NCBI GenBank assembly: GCA_020628975.1
Contig: JAHDEF010000033.1
Location: forward strand, 1 to 12,393
Origin: Aquimarina sp.
GTDB taxonomy: Bacteria; Bacteroidota; Bacteroidia; Flavobacteriales; Flavobacteriaceae
DNA length: 12,393 nucleotides
Direction of reading: 5' to 3'
Positions 1 through 7,121 of the stretch are shown here, piece by piece. The stretch's first letter is position 1. The number at the start of each line of letters is the position of its first letter. Made by a program: the position numbers and the translations under genes. The notes beneath the pieces are model-generated. The model worked only from the letters and a program-made list of their open reading frames with translations. It was not told the DNA's origin and ran no database searches.

Positions 1-3
1 TAA

Positions 4-1779
4 ATGAATACATCAAAAGCATTTACAAAATTCTTAAAATGGAGATACCGTCATGTTTCTGATCAAAATTTCATTTATTTATTAAGTATACTTGTCGGCT
101 TTTTAGCTGGTTTAGTTTCAGTTCTTTTAAAAAACATTACTCATCTTATTGAAATCTTGATAGTAAAAAATTTAATGGGGAACGTAGCCTATTTTATTTT
201 GCCAATTATCGGGCTCGCCATTGTTTTCAGTTTGAACAAATACGTTTTTAAAAGATTCCCTCGACATTCGATTCCTACTATTTTACATTCCCTTTCACGC
301 AGAAATGGAATTATAAAACGCGTAAAAATTTGGTATCCATTAATTATTTCTCCCTTAACTGTAGGTTTCGGTGGGTCGGTTGGTTTATTGGGTCCTGCTA
401 TATTATCAGGAGCCACTATGAGCTCTTCAATTAGCACCTTGTTTCATATTGATTCTAAAACAAGAACTTTATTATTTGGTTGTGTAACCACTGCCGCTAT
501 TGCTGCGGTATTTAACTCGCCACTAGCGGGGATAATTTTTGCGGTAGAAGTTTTAAGTTTAGACTTAACGCTAGTTTCACTACTTCCTTTACTATTAGCC
601 TCATTATCGGGTGTTATTACATCTCATCTTTTTTTAGGTGACGAGGTATTGTTTCGCTTTGCCATGAGTGAAAAATTTCAATTAAAAGATCTTCCTTTTT
701 ATATTTTATTAGGTGTAGGCACAGGGTTTGGATCAGTATATTTTACCAAAATGTATTTTTGGATTTTTGAGCTTTTCAATACTTTTAAAAGCAAATTCCA
801 TCGCTTTATTGTTGGTGGTATCGTAATTTGTTTGTTGCTATTTGCAATACCCCCTTTATATGGTGAAGGTTTTAGTTTAATTAATAGCTTACTAAAAGGC
901 GATCATTTTACCGCCTTAGGCAAAACTCCCTTCGATGATGTTGTCGACAACATTTGGATTGCTATTTTATTACTTTTTGGAATTACTGTTTTTAAAGCCA
1001 TTGCTACCACCACAACATTAGCTATCGGAGGATCTGGAGGGATAATTATTCCCACCCTAGTAATGGGAAGCGCTTTAGGAAATATTGTTGGTAAAGTAAT
1101 TAACAACTTAGGATTAGGTTTCTATGTATCCGAAAGCAATTTTACTTTAGTGGGAATGGCAGGGCTAATTGCAGGTGTATTACACGCTCCCTTATCGGCT
1201 ATTTTCTTAATTGCAGAAATTAGCGGAGGGTATTCTTTATTTATTCCTTTAATGATTACCGTAGCCATTTCGTACATGATTACGCGAAAATTCATTAAAC
1301 ATTCTATTTACACACGAGAATTAGCAGAAAAAGGACAATTAATTACTCACAACAAAGATGAAATGATTTTGTTGCTGATGAAAATTGATAAAATTGTAGA
1401 AACCAATTTTGTGAGTGTAAAACCAAATATGAATTTAGGTGAAGTGGTTCATAAAGCGGTGGCTAAATCAAGTCGAAATATTTTTCCTGTTGTAAACGAC
1501 GAGGATCAACTTGTTGGAATTTTACTGATGGATAGCATTCGACACATGATGTTTGATCAAGATCAATATGAAAAGGTTACTGTTCAAATGCTAATGAAAA
1601 AAGCACCTAGTATTATTGATTTTGAAAATGACACTATGAAATCCGTAATGCGCAAATTTCAAGATTCAGGTGCATGGAATTTGCCCGTAATAAAAAATGG
1701 TAAATACTATGGGTTTATTTCAAAATCTAAATTACTGTCGAGCTATCGCAGAAAGTTGATTAATTTTACCAGAGAATAA
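4..1779 (+). CDS. ClC-family chloride channel/transporter with C-terminal CBS pair
   Basis: This is an inner-membrane chloride transport protein of the ClC family, 591 residues. The first ~440 residues are a hydrophobic ClC core and residues ~455-590 form two CBS domains, which in this family regulate gating, often by binding adenine nucleotides. Visible ClC signatures: RHSIP at 87-91 (the GSGIP-type selectivity loop), GGSVGLLGP at 123-131 (the GREGP loop), GGSGGIIIP at 342-350 (the GxFxP loop) and Tyr436 in a SIYT context (the central tyrosine). Leu129 stands where exchangers have the external gating glutamate, and Val183, after Glu182, stands where they have the internal proton glutamate. 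By family knowledge this points to passive Cl- conduction rather than H+/Cl- exchange; that is inference. The ATG at 4 directly follows a TAA triplet, and the N-terminus (basic, then a first helix from ~residue 23) fits the family. A small membrane protein gene follows 4 bases downstream. Confidence 0.93.
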   Translation: MNTSKAFTKFLKWRYRHVSDQNFIYLLSILVGFLAGLVSVLLKNITHLIEILIVKNLMGNVAYFILPIIGLAIVFSLNKYVFKRFPRHSIPTILHSLSRRNGIIKRVKIWYPLIISPLTVGFGGSVGLLGPAILSGATMSSSISTLFHIDSKTRTLLFGCVTTAAIAAVFNSPLAGIIFAVEVLSLDLTLVSLLPLLLASLSGVITSHLFLGDEVLFRFAMSEKFQLKDLPFYILLGVGTGFGSVYFTKMYFWIFELFNTFKSKFHRFIVGGIVICLLLFAIPPLYGEGFSLINSLLKGDHFTALGKTPFDDVVDNIWIAILLLFGITVFKAIATTTTLAIGGSGGIIIPTLVMGSALGNIVGKVINNLGLGFYVSESNFTLVGMAGLIAGVLHAPLSAIFLIAEISGGYSLFIPLMITVAISYMITRKFIKHSIYTRELAEKGQLITHNKDEMILLLMKIDKIVETNFVSVKPNMNLGEVVHKAVAKSSRNIFPVVNDEDQLVGILLMDSIRHMMFDQDQYEKVTVQMLMKKAPSIIDFENDTMKSVMRKFQDSGAWNLPVIKNGKYYGFISKSKLLSSYRRKLINFTRE

Positions 1780-1783
1780 TTTT

Positions 1784-2029
1784 ATGAAATATATAGTTCG
1801 CATATTATTTACTATCGTGTTTTTAGGCTTTGTTGCTGGAGTTTACTTTCACTTCAACGAACAACCTAACATCTCTCAAAAAGCAGTTGGCTTTAGTATT
1901 TTAGGCTTGTTTTTTATCGCCATACCTGTATTTTTAATGTATCGTTTTTCAAAAAGCGACCGTAGTAAATATATTTTTAACCCTACGGAGAAAAATGAAG
2001 AATTAGAAGACTGGATGCAGAATAATTGA
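1784..2029 (+). CDS. Small two-helix membrane protein, unknown function
   Basis: This 81-residue protein has two predicted transmembrane helices, about residues 4-22 and 35-53, joined by a short polar loop. A charged C-terminal tail follows (residues ~54-81, with basic residues near the membrane and acidic ones at the end, EELEDW). The pattern suggests both termini on the cytoplasmic side. I recognise no named family. The ATG lies 4 bases after the stop of the ClC gene, so the two are almost certainly co-transcribed. A role as partner or assembly factor of the ClC protein is possible from position alone. The reading frame is convincing because of its length, spacing and clear helix/tail structure. 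Confidence 0.75.
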   Translation: MKYIVRILFTIVFLGFVAGVYFHFNEQPNISQKAVGFSILGLFFIAIPVFLMYRFSKSDRSKYIFNPTEKNEELEDWMQNN

Positions 2030-2139
2030 TCTGACTGACGGAATTTACATTTTTTTTGTAAACCACCTCGGAGCAAGCCAATTATTTAAGAAGAAATATC
2101 ATTTTAATTTAAAAGCAAGTCTTTGGAGATACCCGTTAG
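2030..2139. other. Intergenic region with weak hairpin and degenerate repeat-like sequence
   Basis: This 110-bp gap lies between the convergent ends of the two-helix protein gene and tadA. It holds a 6-bp hairpin TTTACA/TGTAAA (2044-2049 and 2057-2062) whose 7-base loop is all T. This is too weak to call a firm terminator, but it is the only candidate for the upstream operon. Next come two related short stretches, GGAGCAAGCC near 2070 and AAAGCAAGTC near 2113, the first inside a C/G-richer patch (CCACCTCGGAGC). They look like the two ends of a decayed interspersed repeat. No reading frame is supported here. Confidence 0.4.
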
Positions 2140-2589
2140 TTAATTCAAATTACGTTTTTGAATAAAGAAGCGTTTCATTATTTCCCCACAAGCTTCTTCC
2201 AATACACCACCAACAATTTTGGTCTTCGGATGTAATGTAGTTCCCATAGCTTGACAACCTCTTTTCTCGTCTTTAGCGCCATAAACAATTTTAGAAATTT
2301 GACTCCAATACAAAGCACCGGCACACATTTGACAAGGTTCTAGAGTTACATAAAGGGTACAATCCTGTAAATATTTCCCTCCTAAAAAATTGGCTGCAGC
2401 TGTAATCGCTTGCATTTCGGCATGCGCTGTCACATCATTTAATAATTCGGTAAGGTTATGAGCTCTTGCAATAATTCTATCCTTTATCACCACTACAGCA
2501 CCTACTGGTATTTCGTTTTTATCGAAAGCCGTTTCTGCTTCTTGTAATGCTTTTCGCATATAATATGCATCATCAAATACCAGTTCCAT
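2140..2589 (-). CDS. tadA: tRNA-specific adenosine-34 deaminase (TadA)
   Basis: TadA deaminates adenosine 34 to inosine in tRNA-Arg(ACG), letting one tRNA read three arginine codons. It is a cytoplasmic zinc enzyme of the cytidine deaminase-like fold and normally acts as a homodimer. The zinc site is intact: HAE at residues 56-58 (His ligand and catalytic Glu58) and PCQMC at 85-89 (Cys86 and Cys89). The N-terminal MRKALQEAETAF helix and the EIPVGAVVV strand are typical. I chose the ATG at 2589, giving 149 residues. The frame stays open upstream to 2688, but that extension has no family resemblance, lacks a better ATG and would overlap dxs. The gene is divergent from dxs with 80 bp between starts. 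No clear promoter box is seen on this strand. Confidence 0.93.
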   Translation of the reverse strand: MELVFDDAYYMRKALQEAETAFDKNEIPVGAVVVIKDRIIARAHNLTELLNDVTAHAEMQAITAAANFLGGKYLQDCTLYVTLEPCQMCAGALYWSQISKIVYGAKDEKRGCQAMGTTLHPKTKIVGGVLEEACGEIMKRFFIQKRNLN

Positions 2590-2657
2590 AAGTTGACTAT
2601 TAGCTAATAATGAATGAAAATAATAAATATGTCCATACCCAATCCTAATGAAGTCAC

Positions 2658-2665
2658 TATTTTTG
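2658..2665 (+). promoter_or_regulatory. Putative -7 box (TATTTTTG) of dxs
   Basis: TATTTTTG fits the Bacteroidota -7 consensus TAnnTTTG in every fixed position. Only four bases (CAAC) separate it from the dxs ATG at 2670, so transcription would begin at or next to the start codon. No TTG -33 element is visible at the usual distance, so the box is supported by match and position only. Confidence 0.5.
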
Positions 2666-2669
2666 CAAC

Positions 2670-4436
2670 ATGTCTTCAATATTAGCACATATTAATTCTC
2701 CAAAAGATGTAAAAGCGCTTTTACCTGAGCAATTGCCGTTACTAGCTAAAGAATTGCGTGATTTTATTATCGAAATAGTAGCCACTAAAGAAGGCCATTT
2801 AGGTGCCAGCTTAGGGGTAATTGAATTAACGATAGCACTACACTATTGCTACAACCTACCCGAAGACAATTTAGTATGGGATGTAGGCCACCAAGCTTAT
2901 CCTCATAAAATTCTAACGGGGAGAAAAGATATATTTCACACCAACCGTCAATTGAATGGCATAAGTGGCTTCCCCAAAAGAAGTGAAAGTATTTATGATG
3001 ATTTTGGAACGGGACATTCTTCTACATCTATTTCTGCGGTATTAGGCATGGCGTTGGGCACACAAATTAAAGGAGAATTATCAAAAAATAATATTGCTGT
3101 TATTGGAGATGCCTCCATTGCCAGCGGCATGGCTTTCGAAGGTTTGAACCATGCTGGCGTTACAGATGCCAATTTTACGGTCATTCTAAATGATAATGCG
3201 ATTGGGATTGACCCAAGTGTAGGGGCTCTAAAAAATTATTTTACCAAAAGTAAAAGAGGTGCTTTTATAGGCCACCCAAATATCATCGAAGCCTTAAATT
3301 TTGAATACTTAGGCCCTGTTGATGGTCATGATATCGATGCTTTGATTGAAAATATTAATGCCCTTAAAAAAATTCGAGGACCTAAACTATTACATGTAGT
3401 TACCACAAAAGGAAAGGGACTAAAACAAGCTGAAAAAGATCAAATCAAATACCATGCACCAGGGAAATTTAATGCTGAAACTGGCGAACTAATTCCTAAA
3501 AACAATGACGTAGCGCCACCAAAATATCAAGAAGTTATTGGTGAAACTTTACTCGAATTATATAAAACAAATGATAAACTGGTTACCATTACCCCTGCAA
3601 TGCCAACAGGAAGTGGCTTAAATGAACTCATGCGACAATACCCTAGCCGCACGTTAGATGTCGGAATTGCCGAACAACATGCCGTAACACTTGCCGCTGG
3701 TTTAGCCACACAAAATTTATTACCTATTTGCGTTATATATTCTACATTTTTACAACGCGCATACGATCAAGTGATTCATGATGTAGCCTTACAAAATCTA
3801 CCTGTAATTTTTTTAATTGATCGAGCAGGTTTAGTGGGTCGTGATGGTGCTACACATCATGGTGTGTTTGATATTGCTTATTTAAGATGTATACCTAACA
3901 TTAGTATTGCTGCACCAAGCAATGAAATGGATTTAAGAAATCTATTATATACCGCCTCTAATGGTTTAGATCAGGCTTTAGCTATTCGATATCCTAGAGG
4001 AAAAGCTACTATGATTGACTGGAAACAACCTTTAAAACATATTACTTTAAATCAAGGAAAAAAACTTATTTCAGGAACTAAAACAGCCGTTTTAGGTTTA
4101 GGTAAAATGACAATACAGGCTAAAAAAGCATTGGAATCGCTAAACAAAAATACGTCTATAGCGCTTTACGATCTTATTTTCGTAAAACCCTTAGACACGG
4201 TTTTGTTAAACGAAGTGTTTGAACAATTTACCTCTATTATAACTATTGAAGACGGTACTATTCACGGTGGTGTAGGTAGTGCGATTTTAGAATATGCACA
4301 AGAACAAAATTACAAAGGCAAAATAATAACGTTGGGTATACCCGATGAATTTATTGAACACGGAAGCACTGATGAACTTTATGAGCTTTGTGGTTTGAGT
4401 GTTGAGAAGTTGACTAAATTGTTTCTTTCTATTTAA
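2670..4436 (+). CDS. dxs: 1-deoxy-D-xylulose-5-phosphate synthase (DXS)
   Basis: DXS condenses pyruvate and glyceraldehyde 3-phosphate to 1-deoxy-D-xylulose 5-phosphate, the first step of the MEP isoprenoid pathway, using thiamine diphosphate and Mg2+. It is cytoplasmic and dimeric. Conserved elements, in order: GHLGASLG with His43, WDVGHQAYPHK with His74, GDAS at 146-149 and NDN at 174-176 (the cofactor- and Mg-binding motif), the IAEQH motif with catalytic Glu335, and DRAGLVGRDGATHHG in the pyrimidine-binding domain. A C-terminal transketolase-type domain completes it. The protein has 588 residues against about 620 in E. coli, mainly because the loop after the NDN motif is shorter. The first motif residue reads GDA rather than GDG, which I believe is common in this phylum. 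The ATG at 2670 gives the expected INSP...LAKELR N-terminus. The gene diverges from tadA. Confidence 0.97.
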   Translation: MSSILAHINSPKDVKALLPEQLPLLAKELRDFIIEIVATKEGHLGASLGVIELTIALHYCYNLPEDNLVWDVGHQAYPHKILTGRKDIFHTNRQLNGISGFPKRSESIYDDFGTGHSSTSISAVLGMALGTQIKGELSKNNIAVIGDASIASGMAFEGLNHAGVTDANFTVILNDNAIGIDPSVGALKNYFTKSKRGAFIGHPNIIEALNFEYLGPVDGHDIDALIENINALKKIRGPKLLHVVTTKGKGLKQAEKDQIKYHAPGKFNAETGELIPKNNDVAPPKYQEVIGETLLELYKTNDKLVTITPAMPTGSGLNELMRQYPSRTLDVGIAEQHAVTLAAGLATQNLLPICVIYSTFLQRAYDQVIHDVALQNLPVIFLIDRAGLVGRDGATHHGVFDIAYLRCIPNISIAAPSNEMDLRNLLYTASNGLDQALAIRYPRGKATMIDWKQPLKHITLNQGKKLISGTKTAVLGLGKMTIQAKKALESLNKNTSIALYDLIFVKPLDTVLLNEVFEQFTSIITIEDGTIHGGVGSAILEYAQEQNYKGKIITLGIPDEFIEHGSTDELYELCGLSVEKLTKLFLSI

Positions 4437-4579
4437 AGCAATGATTTAAAATTCTTAGCGAAAAGACTACACTATAGTTTTTAAAAATTCGTAAGTATAT
4501 TGAGATACAATATAAACTTAACGTTTCATAAGTTTTCAGCTTAATTTATATTATACGCTTTAAAAGCACCAATAAAAAA
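4437..4579. other. Intergenic region downstream of dxs, nothing firm
   Basis: This AT-rich stretch lies between the dxs stop and the strong hairpin at 4580. The only structure I see is a weak 7-bp stem, AAACTTA/TAAGTTT (4514-4520 and 4529-4535), with an 8-base loop and no T-run behind it. No reading frame or recognisable element is present. Confidence 0.4.
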
Positions 4580-4605
4580 AGCCGCTTTCAATAATAAAAG
4601 CGGCT
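4580..4605 (-). terminator. Intrinsic terminator of the Cys-rich gene pair, possibly bidirectional
   Basis: A perfect 9-bp stem, AGCCGCTTT/AAAGCGGCT, encloses an 8-base loop. On the minus strand it is followed directly by a run of seven T, a classic intrinsic terminator placed 27 bases after the stop of the 50-residue Cys-rich gene. On the plus strand the following sequence (CCGTTTATTTA) is only moderately T-rich, so termination of the convergent dxs transcript here is plausible but weaker. Confidence 0.85.
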
Positions 4606-4631
4606 CCGTTTATTTACTTATTCGTACTACG

Positions 4632-4784
4632 TTACTTTGCACAACAAGCACTGCCTTTGTAGCAGCAGCTCATCTTTTTTATGCAACAAGTTTTATCAGT
4701 ATTATCTGTTGTGCTTTTACTTGACATTGCTACAGCTCCTACAAATAATAAGAACGCTGCTATATTTAAAATTCTTGATTTCAT
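4632..4784 (-). CDS. Small exported Cys-rich peptide (50 aa), unknown function
   Basis: A short frame encodes 50 residues: a basic start (MKSR), a hydrophobic stretch at ~7-19, a likely signal-peptidase site after AVA (residues 17-19), then a polar Ser/Thr/Lys/Asp stretch and a C-terminal tail with three cysteine pairs (Cys33-34, Cys40-41, Cys47-48), ending CCAK. The pairs are regularly spaced, seven residues apart. This ordered design, the signal peptide and the terminator just downstream argue for a real gene. I recognise no named family. Thiol pairs of this kind suggest metal binding or disulfide formation in the envelope, which is inference. It lies 50 bases behind a second Cys-rich exported protein and probably shares its transcript. 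A weak 5-bp hairpin (TTCCT/AGGAA at 4810-4824) sits between them. Confidence 0.7.
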   Translation of the reverse strand: MKSRILNIAAFLLFVGAVAMSSKSTTDNTDKTCCIKKMSCCYKGSACCAK

Positions 4785-4834
4785 AATTTAATATTTATTT
4801 TGATAAAAATTCCTATGTAAGGAAATGAATAGAC

Positions 4835-5221
4835 TCACGAAAATTTAATCTCAAATTCTGGTGGTTCTTCGATATCAAATAAATATTGATAGGCATATAA
4901 ATGTGTTTTTGAAAAAACTACGCCTTTCTTATAATTATACAGCTGTGGCTGCTCTTCGACACTAGTTAAGCTATCAATAGCTACAAAGAAAGTGGTAAAA
5001 CAACAACATGCATAAGTCGAACTATTTTGATCACAACACTTAGGCTTCTCTTTTTGCTTTTTACAACAAGAATGCGTTTTGTTTTTCAAGCTATCTTTTG
5101 AACAATGCGTAATAGCTATCGACTTAGAAGTAGTCTTTTTACCCGAAGCATACGAAAAGTTGACTATTAATCCTTGTAAGATTAACAGCAACGAAAATAA
5201 TATACTTTTAGATAATAACAT
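4835..5221 (-). CDS. Exported Cys-rich protein with C-terminal PP, possible metal-handling protein
   Basis: This encodes 128 residues from the ATG at 5221. A GTG five codons earlier (5236) is also in frame but adds nothing recognisable. Residues ~6-21 form a hydrophobic signal sequence with a likely cleavage site near SYASG (23-27). The mature part holds His39-Cys40, then Cys52-53, Cys62-63 and Cys72-73-74, separated by Lys-rich linkers, and ends in DIEEPPEFEIKFS with Pro120-Pro121. This arrangement (signal, HC, CC pairs, late PP) resembles the Bacteroidota proteins annotated as HYC_CC_PP family, often found near heavy-metal efflux genes. The match is one of architecture only and the canonical HYC is not present. 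No efflux genes are in the window. mltD ends 82 bases upstream on the same strand and the 50-residue CC peptide gene lies 50 bases downstream. Confidence 0.75.
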   Translation of the reverse strand: MLLSKSILFSLLLILQGLIVNFSYASGKKTTSKSIAITHCSKDSLKNKTHSCCKKQKEKPKCCDQNSSTYACCCFTTFFVAIDSLTSVEEQPQLYNYKKGVVFSKTHLYAYQYLFDIEEPPEFEIKFS

Positions 5222-5224
5222 ATT

Positions 5225-5232
5225 CAAATTTA
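5225..5232 (-). promoter_or_regulatory. Putative -7 box (TAAATTTG) of the Cys-rich pair
   Basis: Read on the minus strand this is TAAATTTG, a full match to TAnnTTTG, ending three bases before the ATG at 5221. No -33 TTG is seen at a suitable distance. If functional, the transcript would start at or inside the start codon, so the match may be chance in AT-rich DNA. Confidence 0.3.
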
Positions 5233-5303
5233 GCACAAAAAAAGAATTTGCGTGCTTTTTTTAAACCTATTTAACACGAATGCCTGAAATTTAGAATATA
5301 CGC

Positions 5304-6926
5304 TTATTTCAAACGAAGCTTCATACCAACTTTTAGGTTATTGCCTTTAAGATTATTTAAACGACGTAAATCTTCTATAGAAACACCTGTGAATTTTTGA
5401 GAAATACTCCATAAGGAATCTCCATCTTGTACCGTATAGCCTCCTTGTATTGGCTTTTTTGCCGTAGAAGTTGTTCCTGAAATATTATTGGTATTCTTCG
5501 GAATTCGCCTCGGGTATACGCTTAGGTATTTCCCTACTCTAATATTATTATTTCGCATTCCGTTCCATTTTCTAAGATCTGAAACACGCACTCCAAATTT
5601 ACGAGCTATTTTCCCCAAATAATCGCCACTTTGTATGCGATAGCGAACTCTGGCATCCATTTCAAACAATTGGGGTAATGGTTTTTCGCGTTGTTTTAGT
5701 TCTTCTTCAGCATTTGCATAAATAGCATCTTCGTGCATTACGAAAGTCCCTAGTTTTTCGACAGGTAATCGCAAGCGATAGTCTTTTCCTTCTACAAAAG
5801 GAATGACATCGAGCTTATATTGCGGATTTAAAAATTGCAGGTTTTCAATTGGCTCATCGATTACTTCCGAAATTTGCTCAAGTGTAATAGACTTTTTAAC
5901 TCGAATTGTATCGGATTTGAAGTAATGATTCTCAGGAACTTCAAAAGTAAAATGATGTTCTTTCGCATATTCAAACAAATACATATTCGCCAAAAAAGCA
6001 GGCAAATATCCAGCAGTTTCACGAGGAAGAAACGGGCGCAAATTCCAATAATTTGAATACCCACCACTACGACGAATCGCTTTTGTTACATTTCCTGGGC
6101 CTGAATTGTAAGCCGCTAATGCCAAATCCCAATCGCCGAAAATCTTATATAAACTGGCTAAATATTTTGCTGCAGCCTCTGTCGATTTTATAGGATCCAT
6201 ACGGTCATCAACGTACGAGTTTACGCCTAGTTTGTACATCTTTCCTGTTCCAAACATAAATTGCCATAAACCCGTAGCTCCTACTCTAGACTTTGCCCTA
6301 GGTTTTAATGCCGATTCTACTACCGCTAAATATTTAATTTCTAAAGGCAAATCGTATTTATCCAACACCTCTTCAAACATAGGGAAGTAAAAAGCACTTT
6401 CTCGCTGCAATCGTTTCATCAAATTAAAACGATGTTTTAAATACCCTTTAATTACCGATTCTAGTGAAGGATTATATGCAACATTAAAAGGCGTTTTTGC
6501 ATTTAATTTTTCTAACCGTGCTTTAAGTGTATCTGTTGGCAATTCTTTTACATACTCAATTTCATCATACTTATGATGCTGAATATGTTTATATAAAGAA
6601 TCGTATTCCGATAACCTTTCTAAAGAGGCTAAATAATTTTGATCGATTTGCGCTAAGGTGGCATCATCTGCCAAAGCGTTGGTGAAATCAGTATAAATCT
6701 TGGTGTTCTGAAGTTTTGCCTTAACACTATCAGACGTAATTTTATATTGCTCTAATTTGGGGTTATTAGATTTATCTAACGCTATCGAATCATTAATAAC
6801 TTTTGCTGATGTAACAAACGAGTCTATTATTTTTACAGAAGAAATAACTTCTAGGCTGTCTTGAGAAAACCCAAAGCATGAAATTAAAACACTTATTAAA
6901 ACTGAAATTTTCTTTTTATTGAACAT
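5304..6926 (-). CDS. mltD: MltD-type membrane-bound lytic transglycosylase with two LysM domains
   Basis: This is a peptidoglycan lytic transglycosylase that cleaves the MurNAc-GlcNAc bond to form 1,6-anhydroMurNAc ends during wall remodelling. It has 540 residues. Residues 1-21 are a signal peptide (basic MFNKKK, hydrophobic core, CFGFSQ). A helical N-terminal region leads to the SLT/goose-lysozyme-like domain at ~185-325, with catalytic Glu204 in AVVES, the GATGLWQFM motif (216-224) and ALAAYNSGPGNV (269-280). A diverged LysM-like stretch lies at ~343-388, and two clear LysM peptidoglycan-binding domains at ~428-471 and ~496-540 end the protein. The signal peptide has Cys17 but no convincing lipobox, so I infer a secreted periplasmic or membrane-associated form. 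The gene stands between two terminator-bounded units and probably has its own promoter in 6927-7065, although no good TAnnTTTG is seen there. Confidence 0.93.
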   Translation of the reverse strand: MFNKKKISVLISVLISCFGFSQDSLEVISSVKIIDSFVTSAKVINDSIALDKSNNPKLEQYKITSDSVKAKLQNTKIYTDFTNALADDATLAQIDQNYLASLERLSEYDSLYKHIQHHKYDEIEYVKELPTDTLKARLEKLNAKTPFNVAYNPSLESVIKGYLKHRFNLMKRLQRESAFYFPMFEEVLDKYDLPLEIKYLAVVESALKPRAKSRVGATGLWQFMFGTGKMYKLGVNSYVDDRMDPIKSTEAAAKYLASLYKIFGDWDLALAAYNSGPGNVTKAIRRSGGYSNYWNLRPFLPRETAGYLPAFLANMYLFEYAKEHHFTFEVPENHYFKSDTIRVKKSITLEQISEVIDEPIENLQFLNPQYKLDVIPFVEGKDYRLRLPVEKLGTFVMHEDAIYANAEEELKQREKPLPQLFEMDARVRYRIQSGDYLGKIARKFGVRVSDLRKWNGMRNNNIRVGKYLSVYPRRIPKNTNNISGTTSTAKKPIQGGYTVQDGDSLWSISQKFTGVSIEDLRRLNNLKGNNLKVGMKLRLK

Positions 6927-7065
6927 AATACTTTCTTAAAACACCTCTCTTAATTTTCCCTGTAAAAGGAAATATAAATATTCGGTATTTAAATATTTTT
7001 TTATCGTTAAACATTTATTCTTTCTCTTAAGGAAAGGGTAGGAATGTTGTACTCATAAAAACCAA

Positions 7066-7097
7066 CTAAGGCTGTACTTGTGACAGTACAGCCTTAG
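7066..7097 (-). terminator. Intrinsic terminator of pgk
   Basis: A perfect 13-bp stem, CTAAGGCTGTACT/AGTACAGCCTTAG, encloses a 6-base loop. It starts 24 bases after the pgk stop on the minus strand and is followed there by TTGGTTTTTA, a moderate T-tract. No plus-strand gene ends here, so it serves pgk and insulates mltD. Confidence 0.88.
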
Positions 7098-7121
7098 CAA
7101 ATATAAAATATTGTTTATGTA

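Noticed and set aside
1..3. TAA directly before the ClC ATG as the stop of an upstream gene
   Set aside because: Three bases at the window edge cannot show whether an upstream frame exists.
2590..2688. Upstream extension of tadA by 33 codons
   Set aside because: The added residues do not resemble TadA, would overlap the dxs start, and the ATG at 2589 gives the normal family N-terminus and length.
5222..5236. GTG start five codons upstream of the 128-residue Cys-rich protein
   Set aside because: The ATG at 5221 begins an ordinary signal peptide; the extra residues add nothing, and a -7-like box overlaps them.
5237..5262. Inverted repeat AAAAAAAG/CTTTTTTT downstream of mltD
   Set aside because: The stem has a single G-C pair and is too weak for an intrinsic terminator; homopolymer runs explain it.
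5079..5264. 61-codon plus-strand frame
   Set aside because: It is antisense to the Cys-rich signal-peptide gene, and its product has no recognisable structure.
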